DNA of 9,728 nucleotides, taken from NCBI GenBank assembly GCA_937952135.1, contig CALFYL010000031.1, positions 1 to 9,728 of the forward strand, given 5' to 3'. Made by a program: the position numbers and the translations under genes. Of the stretch, positions 1-5,643 are shown in pieces (the stretch's first letter is position 1; each line of letters starts with the position of its first letter). The notes under the pieces are model-generated. The model worked only from the letters and a program-made list of their open reading frames with translations, did no database searches and was not told where the DNA came from. This stretch comes from an uncultured Planctomycetia bacterium. GTDB taxonomy: Bacteria; Planctomycetota; UBA1135; GCA-002686595.

Positions 1-2
1 CC

Positions 3-182
3 CCCATCGCGAACGAGCGCCACGGATCCCACATGAACAGCTTCATGAGCGGCATCGGCGTGGCGCCGTCGACGGGGCTCGCCCCCCCAGAACGATGGCA
101 CGGAGGCTTCTGGTTCCTGCCTTGCCTCGAAGGCTCGAATTCACGGATGAGCCCGCTTGACGGCCCTGGGTCGCACCACTAG
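3..182 (+). CDS. C-terminal fragment of an unrecognised protein (cut by window edge)
   Basis: An open frame runs in from the window edge and ends at a TAG (180-182), giving 59 visible residues and no start codon in view that must be the real one. I do not recognise the product. The visible part is rich in Gly, Ser, His and Trp, with the segment PPERWHGGFWF near its middle. Support for coding is codon position: about 27 of the first 28 third positions are G or C (about 81% over the whole stretch), and frame 1 closes early. The last 20 or so codons look less typical. The stop overlaps the -10 element of the promoter that serves the next gene, so this gene would end exactly where the next unit begins. 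It could be a degraded end or chance; confidence is low. Confidence 0.3.
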   Translation, partial: PIANERHGSHMNSFMSGIGVAPSTGLAPPERWHGGFWFLPCLEGSNSRMSPLDGPGSHH

Positions 183-185
183 TAT
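157..185 (+). promoter_or_regulatory. Sigma-70-type promoter for the PadR-like gene
   Basis: A -35 hexamer TTGACG (157-162; five of six consensus bases) lies exactly 17 bp before a -10 hexamer TAGTAT (180-185; four of six, including the key T1, A2 and T6). Transcription would start near 191-193, giving a leader of about 112 nt before the ATG at 305. That leader carries the inverted repeat at 238-255. This is the best consensus promoter in the window, but planctomycete promoters are poorly characterised, so the call rests on consensus match and position only. Confidence 0.5.
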
Positions 186-196
186 GCACATGCACA
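185..196 (+). repeat. Tandem 6-bp repeat TGCACA x2
   Basis: Two back-to-back copies of TGCACA sit immediately after the -10 element of the promoter at 157-185, spanning the expected transcription start. The position would suit a protein-binding site, but a two-copy hexamer can easily occur by chance. Confidence 0.25.
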
Positions 197-237
197 CTAA
201 AGGCCCCGCCAAGGGGGGACACGGCTAGGCTCTTGGA

Positions 238-255
238 CGCGACCGCTAGGTCGCG
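238..255. promoter_or_regulatory. 7-bp inverted repeat in padR-like leader, candidate operator or hairpin
   Basis: Arms CGCGACC (238-244) and GGTCGCG (249-255) are perfect complements around a GCTA loop. The repeat lies about 50 nt upstream of the ATG at 305 and about 45 nt downstream of the predicted transcription start. Its half-site CGCGAC...GTCGCG recurs in the longer palindrome at 691-715. PadR-family proteins are dimers that commonly repress their own genes through dyad-symmetric sites, so an autoregulatory operator is plausible; a leader RNA hairpin is the alternative. Confidence 0.4.
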
Positions 256-293
256 GATGCCTGCCGGGACCACGCAGGACAAAGACACCAATG

Positions 294-298
294 GGAGG
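294..298 (+). promoter_or_regulatory. Shine-Dalgarno GGAGG that sets the start at 305
   Basis: GGAGG lies 6 nt before the ATG at 305, an ideal spacing. This decides the start in favour of ATG 305 over the in-frame TTG at 233, which would add 24 residues with no homology to the winged-helix fold and would place the leader palindrome inside the coding region. Confidence 0.7.
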
Positions 299-304
299 TT
301 TCTG

Positions 305-673
305 ATGAAAGCTGATCTGCCGTCTCCGGTGGAGTACAGGGTCATGGTCCTGATCGCCTCTGAAAAGCACGGTCGGGACATCGCCAAGCTCTACCACGAG
401 AGGTACGGCGAAGCTATTTCGTACGGCACCCTCTACGTGACGCTGCGTCGGCTCCGAGATAACGGGTGGGTTGACGTGCGAGCCGGTCAGCCGGTTGCGG
501 CTCAGGTGACGTCGACCGCCAAGGCGGGTTCGAGTCGAACTACCTTGCCGAAGAGCGGCGCTGATGCACGGTTCAGGAGTTTCAAACTGACCAGCGCTGG
601 AAAGCGGGCCTGGAATCGGAGCCGAGACTTCTACATTCGCTTGGCGACGATCGCCGACACGGCGATGGCGTAA
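305..673 (+). CDS. PadR-like winged-helix transcriptional regulator
   Basis: This 122-residue cytoplasmic protein resembles PadR-family repressors. Residues 8-34 form the first helices (VEYRVMVLIASEKHGRDIAKLY). Residues 36-55 carry the PadR-type recognition-helix signature, with ISYGTLYVTLRRLRDNGW matching the family's 'GTLYxxLxRLxxxGx' pattern. Residues 89-103 (RFRSFKLTSAGKRAW) match the usual strand-plus-'LTxxGxxxW/L' element after the wing. Between them, residues 61-88 form an unusually long Ser/Thr/Ala/Gly-rich stretch where PadR wings are normally a short charged turn. The C-terminal helix (104-122) would be the dimerisation helix, shorter than in classical PadR. The start is set by GGAGG at 294-298. 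A promoter lies at 157-185 and candidate operators flank the gene at 238-255 and 691-715, suggesting autoregulation and control of the membrane-protein gene that follows 144 nt later. The ligand and wider targets are unknown. A MarR-like or generic wHTH protein is the alternative. Confidence 0.7.
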   Translation: MKADLPSPVEYRVMVLIASEKHGRDIAKLYHERYGEAISYGTLYVTLRRLRDNGWVDVRAGQPVAAQVTSTAKAGSSRTTLPKSGADARFRSFKLTSAGKRAWNRSRDFYIRLATIADTAMA

Positions 674-690
674 GTCCGGCAGTCACATAC

Positions 691-715
691 GGTGCGCGAC
701 ACGATGTCGCGCACC
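691..715. promoter_or_regulatory. Perfect 11-bp inverted repeat between regulator and membrane-protein genes
   Basis: Arms GGTGCGCGACA (691-701) and TGTCGCGCACC (705-715) are exact complements around CGA. The repeat starts 18 nt after the regulator's stop and ends about 100 nt before the ATG at 818. On the plus strand it is followed by an A-rich stretch (AAGAAAAAG), not T, so it is not a classical intrinsic terminator. It could be an operator for the downstream gene, since its core CGCGAC...GTCGCG matches the palindrome at 238-255, or a transcript-end or stability hairpin of the regulator mRNA. Confidence 0.55.
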
Positions 716-817
716 AAGAAAAAGCCAAACCAGGGGGTGATACGACAGAAGCAACTAACCGACAATCAAAACGGGGTTCGCGTTCGGGCACTTTGGGCAA
801 AACAAACAGAGGGCAAC

Positions 818-1153
818 ATGGAAAACATGTCCGGCATTTCACTAGTCGCCGCGCTGTGTAGCGGGATCACCGCGGCCATCCTCTCCTGGGGGATGTACCT
901 CTCGTTGTCGAACTTCCTTGCGAGTTCGTACACTGCCTCCGACATTTGGGAGACTTGGGTCGGCAGCTACTACGATCAGCTCGATCGTTGGCGCGTCGCC
1001 GCCATCAAGAATCCCGGCAACCGCTTCCTGGCACGCGCGGCCTGCGGCGCGTTCGCCACCGTCCGAATGGTTCCCGCCATTCCTGTGATCTTGCTGGGGG
1101 CAGCATTCTCCCTGGCCACGCGCAAACGCGCGAAGAAGGTCGAAGCGGAATAG
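818..1153 (+). CDS. Small two-helix membrane protein, unknown function
   Basis: This is a 111-residue protein of no family I recognise. Two hydrophobic segments are visible. One is near the N-terminus (about residues 6-32, ISLVAALCSGITAAILSW and onward) and one is near the C-terminus (about 82-101, MVPAIPVILLGAAFSLA). Between them is a polar loop with several aromatics (TWVGSYYDQLDRW), and the protein ends in a strongly basic tail (RKRAKK) expected to face the cytoplasm. The start at 818 is preferred because AGAGGG (808-813) lies just upstream and because GC at third codon positions rises from about 55% before 818 to about 80% after it. A longer frame reaching ATG 704 or GTG 692 exists but begins inside the palindrome at 691-715. 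PadR-type regulators are often next to genes for small membrane proteins or transporters they control, so a regulator-target pair is a reasonable inference. No catalytic motif is seen. Confidence 0.6.
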   Translation: MENMSGISLVAALCSGITAAILSWGMYLSLSNFLASSYTASDIWETWVGSYYDQLDRWRVAAIKNPGNRFLARAACGAFATVRMVPAIPVILLGAAFSLATRKRAKKVEAE

Positions 1154-1181
1154 AAGTTCGCTGCGGCGTTTGCTGCATCCG

Positions 1182-1212
1182 CGGGCCTCCACAAACGGAG
1201 TGTGGAGGCCCG
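1182..1212. terminator. 12-bp hairpin between convergent genes, terminator-like without T-run
   Basis: CGGGCCTCCACA (1182-1193) pairs perfectly with TGTGGAGGCCCG (1201-1212) around a 7-nt loop. It sits 28 nt after the stop of the small membrane-protein gene and about 235 nt beyond the stop of the minus-strand dehydrogenase gene. No T-run follows on either strand, so it may end or protect transcripts without being a canonical intrinsic terminator. Confidence 0.55.
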
Positions 1213-1447
1213 TCGTCATTCGGCTACGAACCGCCATTTGGCATGGGGATTGGCCCAATCTGCTGGGCGGGCCGAGATCTGGGAGCGGGTCCTCGCGCCT
1301 GGGACGCGGCCGAAAGCACTCCAGCAGCGCGCCTTCCTCGACCGTTTGACCCTCTCAGACACGACGCACCCGAACAGCCGCTTCGACGCTCAGTCGTCGA
1401 GTTGCGCGGTCTCGCGCGCGAGCGCCCGCGGCGGCACGTCGTTCGTG
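1213..1447. other. Intergenic, nothing convincing
   Basis: About 235 bases lie between the hairpin at 1182-1212 and the dehydrogenase stop. I see no recognisable gene, promoter or RNA. The open frames crossing it continue into the antisense of the dehydrogenase gene and have no protein-like composition. It contains a short self-complementary CTCGCGCGCGAG at 1411-1422, which is unremarkable at this GC content. Confidence 0.6.
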
Positions 1448-4400
1448 TCACCGCACGCCGATCAAGTACGCGAGCAGATCCCCCGCCTCGCTCGCGTGCA
1501 GCGACTGCAGCAGACCCTCGGGCATCACCGACAACTTCGACCAGCGCAGGCGCGCGACTTCGGTGCGCGGCACGGCGCGCGGTTCGCCCGCTCCGGCGGC
1601 GCTTGCGGCGCGGAGAGTGAGTGTCGCGTCGTCCGAGCGCACGAGCAGGCCGCTCATGCTTGTTCCGTCGAGCAGCTCGACGCGCAGTTCGCGGTAGCCC
1701 GATTCGACCGCCGCGCTCGGCTCGAGCAGCGCCGCGAGCAGTCCGTCGATGCCGCGCGCGCCGACTCCGTCGAGCGCCGGGCCCACGCTCTCGCCGCGAC
1801 CGCCGAGAACGTGGCACACCTGGCACGCGCGCTCGAACACGGCCCGGCCGCGCGCGGGATCGCCAGCGGCGGCGAGGCCCGCGAAGTGCTCGAAACTCTC
1901 GGCTCGGGCGCGCGAGGCGGCGGCGTCGAGCAGCGCGGGCGTGTCGCGGCGCTTCTCGAAACGCGCGCCGCCCGACAGCGGGCCCGTCGTCTTGGGCGCG
2001 TCGCCCGGCACTCGCAGTACGAGCCCAGCCGGCCGCTCGCCGTCGAAGGCCCGCCGCGTGTCGAGTGCGATCTCGCGCGCACTGCGCTCGCGCGACCAAA
2101 CGCGCAACTCGGTCAGCGCGAGCGCCGAGCCGCCCGGCGTCGTGCGGCCGACGTCGAGGCCGCGCACGCTGGCCCACTCGGCGCTCCAACCCGCGACTTG
2201 CACTTCGCTGTCGAGCTCGCCGTCCTGGTACACGCGCAGGCGGCCACCCTCGCTCGCCGTGAGCGCGACGTGCGTCCAACGCCCGGCCTCCAGCGCGCGG
2301 CGCGCGATCAACACGTCGCCGTGCTCGGGCCCGAGCCACAAACGCGGGCGCGCGGCGGCGAAGTTGAAATCGAAGCGCCCGGGCAGCGCGAGCAGGCCGT
2401 CGCGGTTGTCGATGCCGGGCTCGAGCTGCACCCAGGCTTCGACGGTGAAAGGCGGCGCGAGCGCGAGGTTCGTGTCGACGTAGTCGTCGGCGCCGCCGGA
2501 GAGGACGAGCACGAGAGCTCCGTCGCGGCCGAGGAGCGCGGTGAGTTGGTCGAGCGCTTCGTGGCCGCCGTCCGGCGCGAGCGCGGCGCGCAGGTTGTCG
2601 AGCGTGCGTTCGTCGAAAAGCGCCGCGTCGAGGTCGCGGGCGAGCGCGGCGGCGACGACGGCTTCGGCCCCGGGCTTCGAAGCGCACAACTCGCGCAGCG
2701 CGGCGCGCGCGAGCAGCGGCGGAGCGTCGGGGAGGCGTTCGAGCGCAGCCTCGCGGCCGGCGTCGGACTTGGATGCGGCGAGGGCGAGCAGCGCGTCGCT
2801 CGCGAGCTCGTCGCCGGGCAAGGCTTGGTCGAAGAGCGCGGCGCACAGGGCCTCGCTCGCGCCGCCGAGCTTGACCAGCGTGCGGAGCGCGTCGCGGCGC
2901 AGCGCGAGCGGCTGCTCGGCGGATGCGGCGAGCGCGTCGAGCACGTCGACGAACTCGTCCAGTCCGAACTTCGACGCAGCGCGCACGAGGAGCGCGGGGT
3001 CCTCGAGCTGGTCGAGCGCTTCGACCAGCGCCGCGCGGAAGGAACTCTCGAGCTCGAGCGACGCGCGTCCGAGCGAGCCGTCGACCGGCGCGTCGAGCAG
3101 CATCGCGAGCGTCTCTCGCGCGCGGCCCATGTCGAGGAGCCGCGCGGCGAGGAAGTCGCGCACTTGGAGATGGGCGGCGTGGCGCACGCACAACGCGAGT
3201 TCTTCGGCGACCGGCTCGCGGCGGCGCGCGTGCAGCGGGCCCGCGAGCGCGCGGAGCACCTGCGCGAGCTCGACTGCGCCGCGTTCGTCGTCGAGCACGA
3301 GCGCGGCGAGCGCGCGCGCTTCGTCGTCGTGTGCGGGAGCGAGCGGAGCGGAGGCGGTGCTTGCTGTGTTATCGGCGCCGGAGGTCGCCGCGCCAGTGCT
3401 CGCAGCGCGAGCGGTTTCTGCGGCGGTGAGCCAGTCGGCGAGCGCGGGTTTGCGTGTTTCGAGCGCGATGCGGCGCCACATGCGCTCACGGGCAGCCGCG
3501 AGCGAAGCGCCGGTGAGCGCGCGCGTGCGGTCCTGCTCGCAGATCACGACGTGGCGCTCATCGGGCGCCGGTGCTCCGCGCAGGAAGCGCTCGACTAGCC
3601 GCGCGTCGTCGCTGTCGAGCTCCGCGAGCGCGCGGAACGCCTCGCAACGCACTTCGAGGTCCGCGTCGAGCGTCGGATCGGGTGCGAGCGCGAGCCAGTC
3701 GTCGAGCTTCGCGCCGCTCGCCGCAAAGGCGCGCACGGCGGACTGGCGCAGCGCGGCGTCGGGATCGAGCAGCAGCGTGCTCGCGAGTTTCGCATCGACG
3801 AGTCGAAGCCCTTCGAGCGACCACAACGCGAGCGAACGTGCCCCGATCGGTTTCGCGGCGTGGAGGGCGAGCGTTTCGAGCGCCGGTTCGAGCTCGACGA
3901 GCTTGCGATCGACGATCTGCCGCCAGCTCGCGCGCGCGACGAACTCTCGCGGCGATTCGAGGCCCGCGAGCAGCGTCGGCGCGTCGGCGCGCGTGACATC
4001 GGGCGGCTCGACGCGTGGCGCGACTTCGACGCGAACTCGCCACACGCGCGTGCGCTCGCGGTCGCGGTCGGGGTGCGTGCGCGGGACCTCGTTGTGCGAG
4101 ATGATCGGGTTGTACCAATCGACGACGTACAAGCTGTCGTCGGGCCCGAAGTGGACTGCGACCGGTCGAAAGCGCGAGTCGCTGCTCGAAAGCAACTCGG
4201 GAAGCATTTCGAAGCGCGTTTCGAGGCCCGAGCCGCTGCGGCGCACGGCCTGCACCTTGCGTTCGATCGGATTGGCGACGAACACGGCGCCGTCGAAGGG
4301 CGCGGGCAGCGCGGCGACGCTCGTCGTGAGCGCGAGTCCCGACAAACCGGTGCCGCCGAAACGCAGCACCGTCGCCGTCGGCTGCACGGGCGCGTACGGA

Positions 4401-5179
4401 CGCAGGCGCTGCTGGCCGATGCCCGGATACGTCGCGCCGAACACGAGCGGGATCACGCCGAAGCCCATGTCGTTCGCTTCTTGGATCAGGAACTCGCCGC
4501 GCGCGTCGAAGACGATGCCCCAGATGTTGTTGAGGCCGACGGCGACGATTTCGAAGCGCGCGCCGTCGAGCGTGAAGCGCGCGAGTTTGCAGTGGTCGAA
4601 GCGCGTCTCGCGGCCGCTGCGATCGACGACGCGCGAGGTGTTGAACGCGCCTTGCGCGGTGTAGATCCAACCGTCCGGCCCGCGCAGGAAACGATGCGGC
4701 ATCAGGTGCGAATCCTCGATGCCGAAGCCGCGCAAGAGCACCTCGCGCCGATCCGCGCGTCCGTCGCCGTCCGTGTCATCGAGCCGCAGGATCTCGCTGC
4801 CGTGCTGCACGATCGCGCTGTTTCCGACCGGCAACACGCTCATCGGCATCGCGAGCCCTTCGGCGAACACCCGCGGCGACTTGCTCTCACCCTCCCACGG
4901 CCGCTCGATCACGAGCACCTGATCGCGCCCGCCGCGCGCGTACAACTCGGCCGCGCGCGAATCCTCGTTGCCGTCGAGCGGATACTCACACGCCGTCACC
5001 GCCCACATGCGCCCTGCGTCATCGAAGGAGATGTCCACAACCTTCTTCGCCGCCGGCTCCGCGAGCACGAGCTCGACCGCGAACCCCGGCGCGACCTTGA
5101 AGGTCGCGCGCTCCGCCTCGGGCGTCAGCGGGCCGCTGTTTTGAAGCGCGAGGGCGAGAGCAAGCGCGTGCGTCGGCAT
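1448..5179 (-). CDS. PVC-type membrane-bound dehydrogenase with HEAT-like repeats, LamG-like domain and cytochrome c
   Basis: This 1243-residue protein is probably exported and would oxidise a substrate (often proposed to be a sugar or alcohol) and pass electrons to its own heme c; the substrate is not known. Residues 26-385 form the dehydrogenase beta-propeller, with KVAPGFAVELVLAEP, ISFDDAGRMWAVTACEYP, a calcium-type loop DDTDGDGRAD (134-143), LRGPDGWIYTAQG, IWGIVFDARGEFLIQEAND, and YVVDWYNPIISHNE at 351-364. Residues 395-885 are Ala/Leu-rich helical repeats of HEAT type, interrupted by an Ala/Ser/Thr-rich linker at about 586-615. Residues 888-1057 look like a LamG/concanavalin-like fold (FTVEAWVQLEPG, GRWTHVALTAS, LRVYQDGELDSE, LTELRVWSRERSAREI). 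Residues 1100-1243 are a cytochrome c with heme site CQVCH (C1119, C1122, H1123) and probable axial Met1219 in KLSVMPEGLLQSL. ATG 5179 is the only start in this frame, since a stop lies upstream at 5270-5272. The N-terminus is a very short hydrophobic run (HALALALALAL). No clear ribosome site is seen. It is divergent from the secreted-protein genes. Confidence 0.9.
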   Translation of the reverse strand: MPTHALALALALQNSGPLTPEAERATFKVAPGFAVELVLAEPAAKKVVDISFDDAGRMWAVTACEYPLDGNEDSRAAELYARGGRDQVLVIERPWEGESKSPRVFAEGLAMPMSVLPVGNSAIVQHGSEILRLDDTDGDGRADRREVLLRGFGIEDSHLMPHRFLRGPDGWIYTAQGAFNTSRVVDRSGRETRFDHCKLARFTLDGARFEIVAVGLNNIWGIVFDARGEFLIQEANDMGFGVIPLVFGATYPGIGQQRLRPYAPVQPTATVLRFGGTGLSGLALTTSVAALPAPFDGAVFVANPIERKVQAVRRSGSGLETRFEMLPELLSSSDSRFRPVAVHFGPDDSLYVVDWYNPIISHNEVPRTHPDRDRERTRVWRVRVEVAPRVEPPDVTRADAPTLLAGLESPREFVARASWRQIVDRKLVELEPALETLALHAAKPIGARSLALWSLEGLRLVDAKLASTLLLDPDAALRQSAVRAFAASGAKLDDWLALAPDPTLDADLEVRCEAFRALAELDSDDARLVERFLRGAPAPDERHVVICEQDRTRALTGASLAAARERMWRRIALETRKPALADWLTAAETARAASTGAATSGADNTASTASAPLAPAHDDEARALAALVLDDERGAVELAQVLRALAGPLHARRREPVAEELALCVRHAAHLQVRDFLAARLLDMGRARETLAMLLDAPVDGSLGRASLELESSFRAALVEALDQLEDPALLVRAASKFGLDEFVDVLDALAASAEQPLALRRDALRTLVKLGGASEALCAALFDQALPGDELASDALLALAASKSDAGREAALERLPDAPPLLARAALRELCASKPGAEAVVAAALARDLDAALFDERTLDNLRAALAPDGGHEALDQLTALLGRDGALVLVLSGGADDYVDTNLALAPPFTVEAWVQLEPGIDNRDGLLALPGRFDFNFAAARPRLWLGPEHGDVLIARRALEAGRWTHVALTASEGGRLRVYQDGELDSEVQVAGWSAEWASVRGLDVGRTTPGGSALALTELRVWSRERSAREIALDTRRAFDGERPAGLVLRVPGDAPKTTGPLSGGARFEKRRDTPALLDAAASRARAESFEHFAGLAAAGDPARGRAVFERACQVCHVLGGRGESVGPALDGVGARGIDGLLAALLEPSAAVESGYRELRVELLDGTSMSGLLVRSDDATLTLRAASAAGAGEPRAVPRTEVARLRWSKLSVMPEGLLQSLHASEAGDLLAYLIGVR

Positions 5180-5376
5180 TGGGCGGAGCGTACCAGCGCC
5201 TTTGCTGCGCGAACGCGAAGTGGAGGAATCCGCGTGCTGTCGATTGGTCGTCTGCGTGGTGCGTATGACTCAGCCTCGAGCGCGGACGGGGAACGGTCAG
5301 GGACGCCTGGACGGCGACGAGGACGCACCGAAGCGCCGGACGATGCGGACGGATCGAGGCGCCAGCCGCGCTCGCC

Positions 5377-5406
5377 TTGACGAATTGCGCGAACTCGGGA
5401 TAGCGT
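5377..5406 (+). promoter_or_regulatory. Candidate sigma-70-type promoter for the secreted-protein pair
   Basis: TTGACG (5377-5382, five of six consensus) is followed after 18 bp by TAGCGT (5401-5406), which keeps only T1, A2 and T6 of the -10 consensus. It lies about 110 nt before the ATG at 5525. The -35 is good and the -10 is poor, so this is tentative. Confidence 0.3.
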
Positions 5407-5432
5407 TGCTCCAGGCGTAGGCGCGCGCGTGC

Positions 5433-5461
5433 CCGCCTGCACCGCGCCGCTCGGCAGGCGG
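5433..5461. repeat. 8-bp inverted repeat in the leader of the beta-helix gene
   Basis: CCGCCTGC (5433-5440) pairs with GCAGGCGG (5454-5461) around a 13-nt loop. It lies between the candidate promoter and the Shine-Dalgarno of the secreted pair. It could be a leader hairpin or a binding site; at this GC content an 8-bp stem is only modestly surprising. Confidence 0.3.
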
Positions 5462-5513
5462 CGGGTCGCGACGTGCTCCGACGACGGTGCGTGCGACGGT
5501 TCTCCTAGCGTTG

Positions 5514-5527
5514 AAGGAATTTCCATG
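5514..5527 (+). promoter_or_regulatory. Shine-Dalgarno and ATG of the beta-helix gene, out of frame with its body
   Basis: AAGGA (5514-5518) lies 6 nt before ATG 5525, an ideal initiation signal. As sequenced, translation from this ATG gives only MSRTRFTPPRRTPA before a TGA at 5567-5569. The gene body and signal peptide lie in the +1 frame relative to it. No initiation site of similar quality exists for the body frame, whose first usual start is TTG 5644 in the middle of the signal peptide's hydrophobic core. I infer this is the true start, broken or switched by the C9 run. Confidence 0.7.
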
Positions 5528-5543
5528 TCTCGCACTCGGTTTA

Positions 5544-5552
5544 CCCCCCCCC
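5544..5552 (+). repeat. Homopolymer run of nine C at a reading-frame break
   Basis: Nine consecutive C follow codon 6 of the frame starting at ATG 5525. With nine C the frame closes at 5567-5569. With ten C (or seven) it would run without a stop through a positively charged stretch, a hydrophobic core and an ADA-QT cleavage site into the beta-helix gene to 7815. Poly-C runs of this length are classic slippage sites and also a common sequencing or assembly error. Confidence 0.8.
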
Positions 5553-5643
5553 GCCGCACGCCGGCCTGAAGGCCGATCGAGCGGCACGCCGCGCCGTCCT
5601 CCTCGGGAGCGTTGTCCAGCGCTTCCGCCTCGCCCTTCTCGTC

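Larger units (their letters stand above)
5180..5524. other. Divergent intergenic region, 345 bp
   Basis: This region separates the minus-strand dehydrogenase gene from the plus-strand beta-helix gene. It holds a candidate plus-strand promoter (5377-5406), an inverted repeat (5433-5461) and a Shine-Dalgarno (5514-5518). I found no good promoter for the minus strand. A 51-codon plus-strand frame from ATG 5265 to the TAG at 5418-5420 has no clear ribosome site, encodes an Arg-rich sequence, and contains the candidate -35 element, so I do not call it a gene. Confidence 0.5.

Noticed and set aside
82..88. Run of seven C in the upstream partial frame as a second slippage site
   Set aside because: The frame reads normally across it (Leu-Ala-Pro-Pro), so nothing indicates a break.
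233..304. Longer start (TTG 233) for the PadR-like gene
   Set aside because: No good Shine-Dalgarno, unrelated extra residues, and GGAGG at ideal spacing supports ATG 305.
692..817. Longer start (GTG 692 or ATG 704) for the small membrane protein
   Set aside because: The extension begins inside the palindrome, has no ribosome site, and has third-position GC near 55% against about 80% after ATG 818. It is not fully excluded.
1224..3191. Minus-strand open frame of 655 codons in another frame of the dehydrogenase
   Set aside because: Almost pure Arg/Ala sequence, a frame-shifted reading of the real gene.
1202..3598. Long plus-strand open frame (798 codons) antisense to the dehydrogenase
   Set aside because: Its translation is Arg/Ala/Glu-rich low complexity with no domain, and the minus strand encodes clear dehydrogenase and cytochrome c motifs. 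Very high GC removes stops from the opposite frames.
2541..4664. Plus-strand open frame of 707 codons
   Set aside because: Ser/Arg/Ala-rich antisense shadow of the same dehydrogenase gene, with no ribosome site or recognisable motif.
3860..5380. Plus-strand open frame of 506 codons
   Set aside because: Antisense shadow, Arg/Val/Glu-rich, running through the dehydrogenase start into the intergenic region.
5265..5420. Possible 51-codon plus-strand gene in the divergent intergenic region
   Set aside because: No convincing ribosome site, third-position GC of only about 74%, Arg-rich product, and it contains the candidate -35 element.
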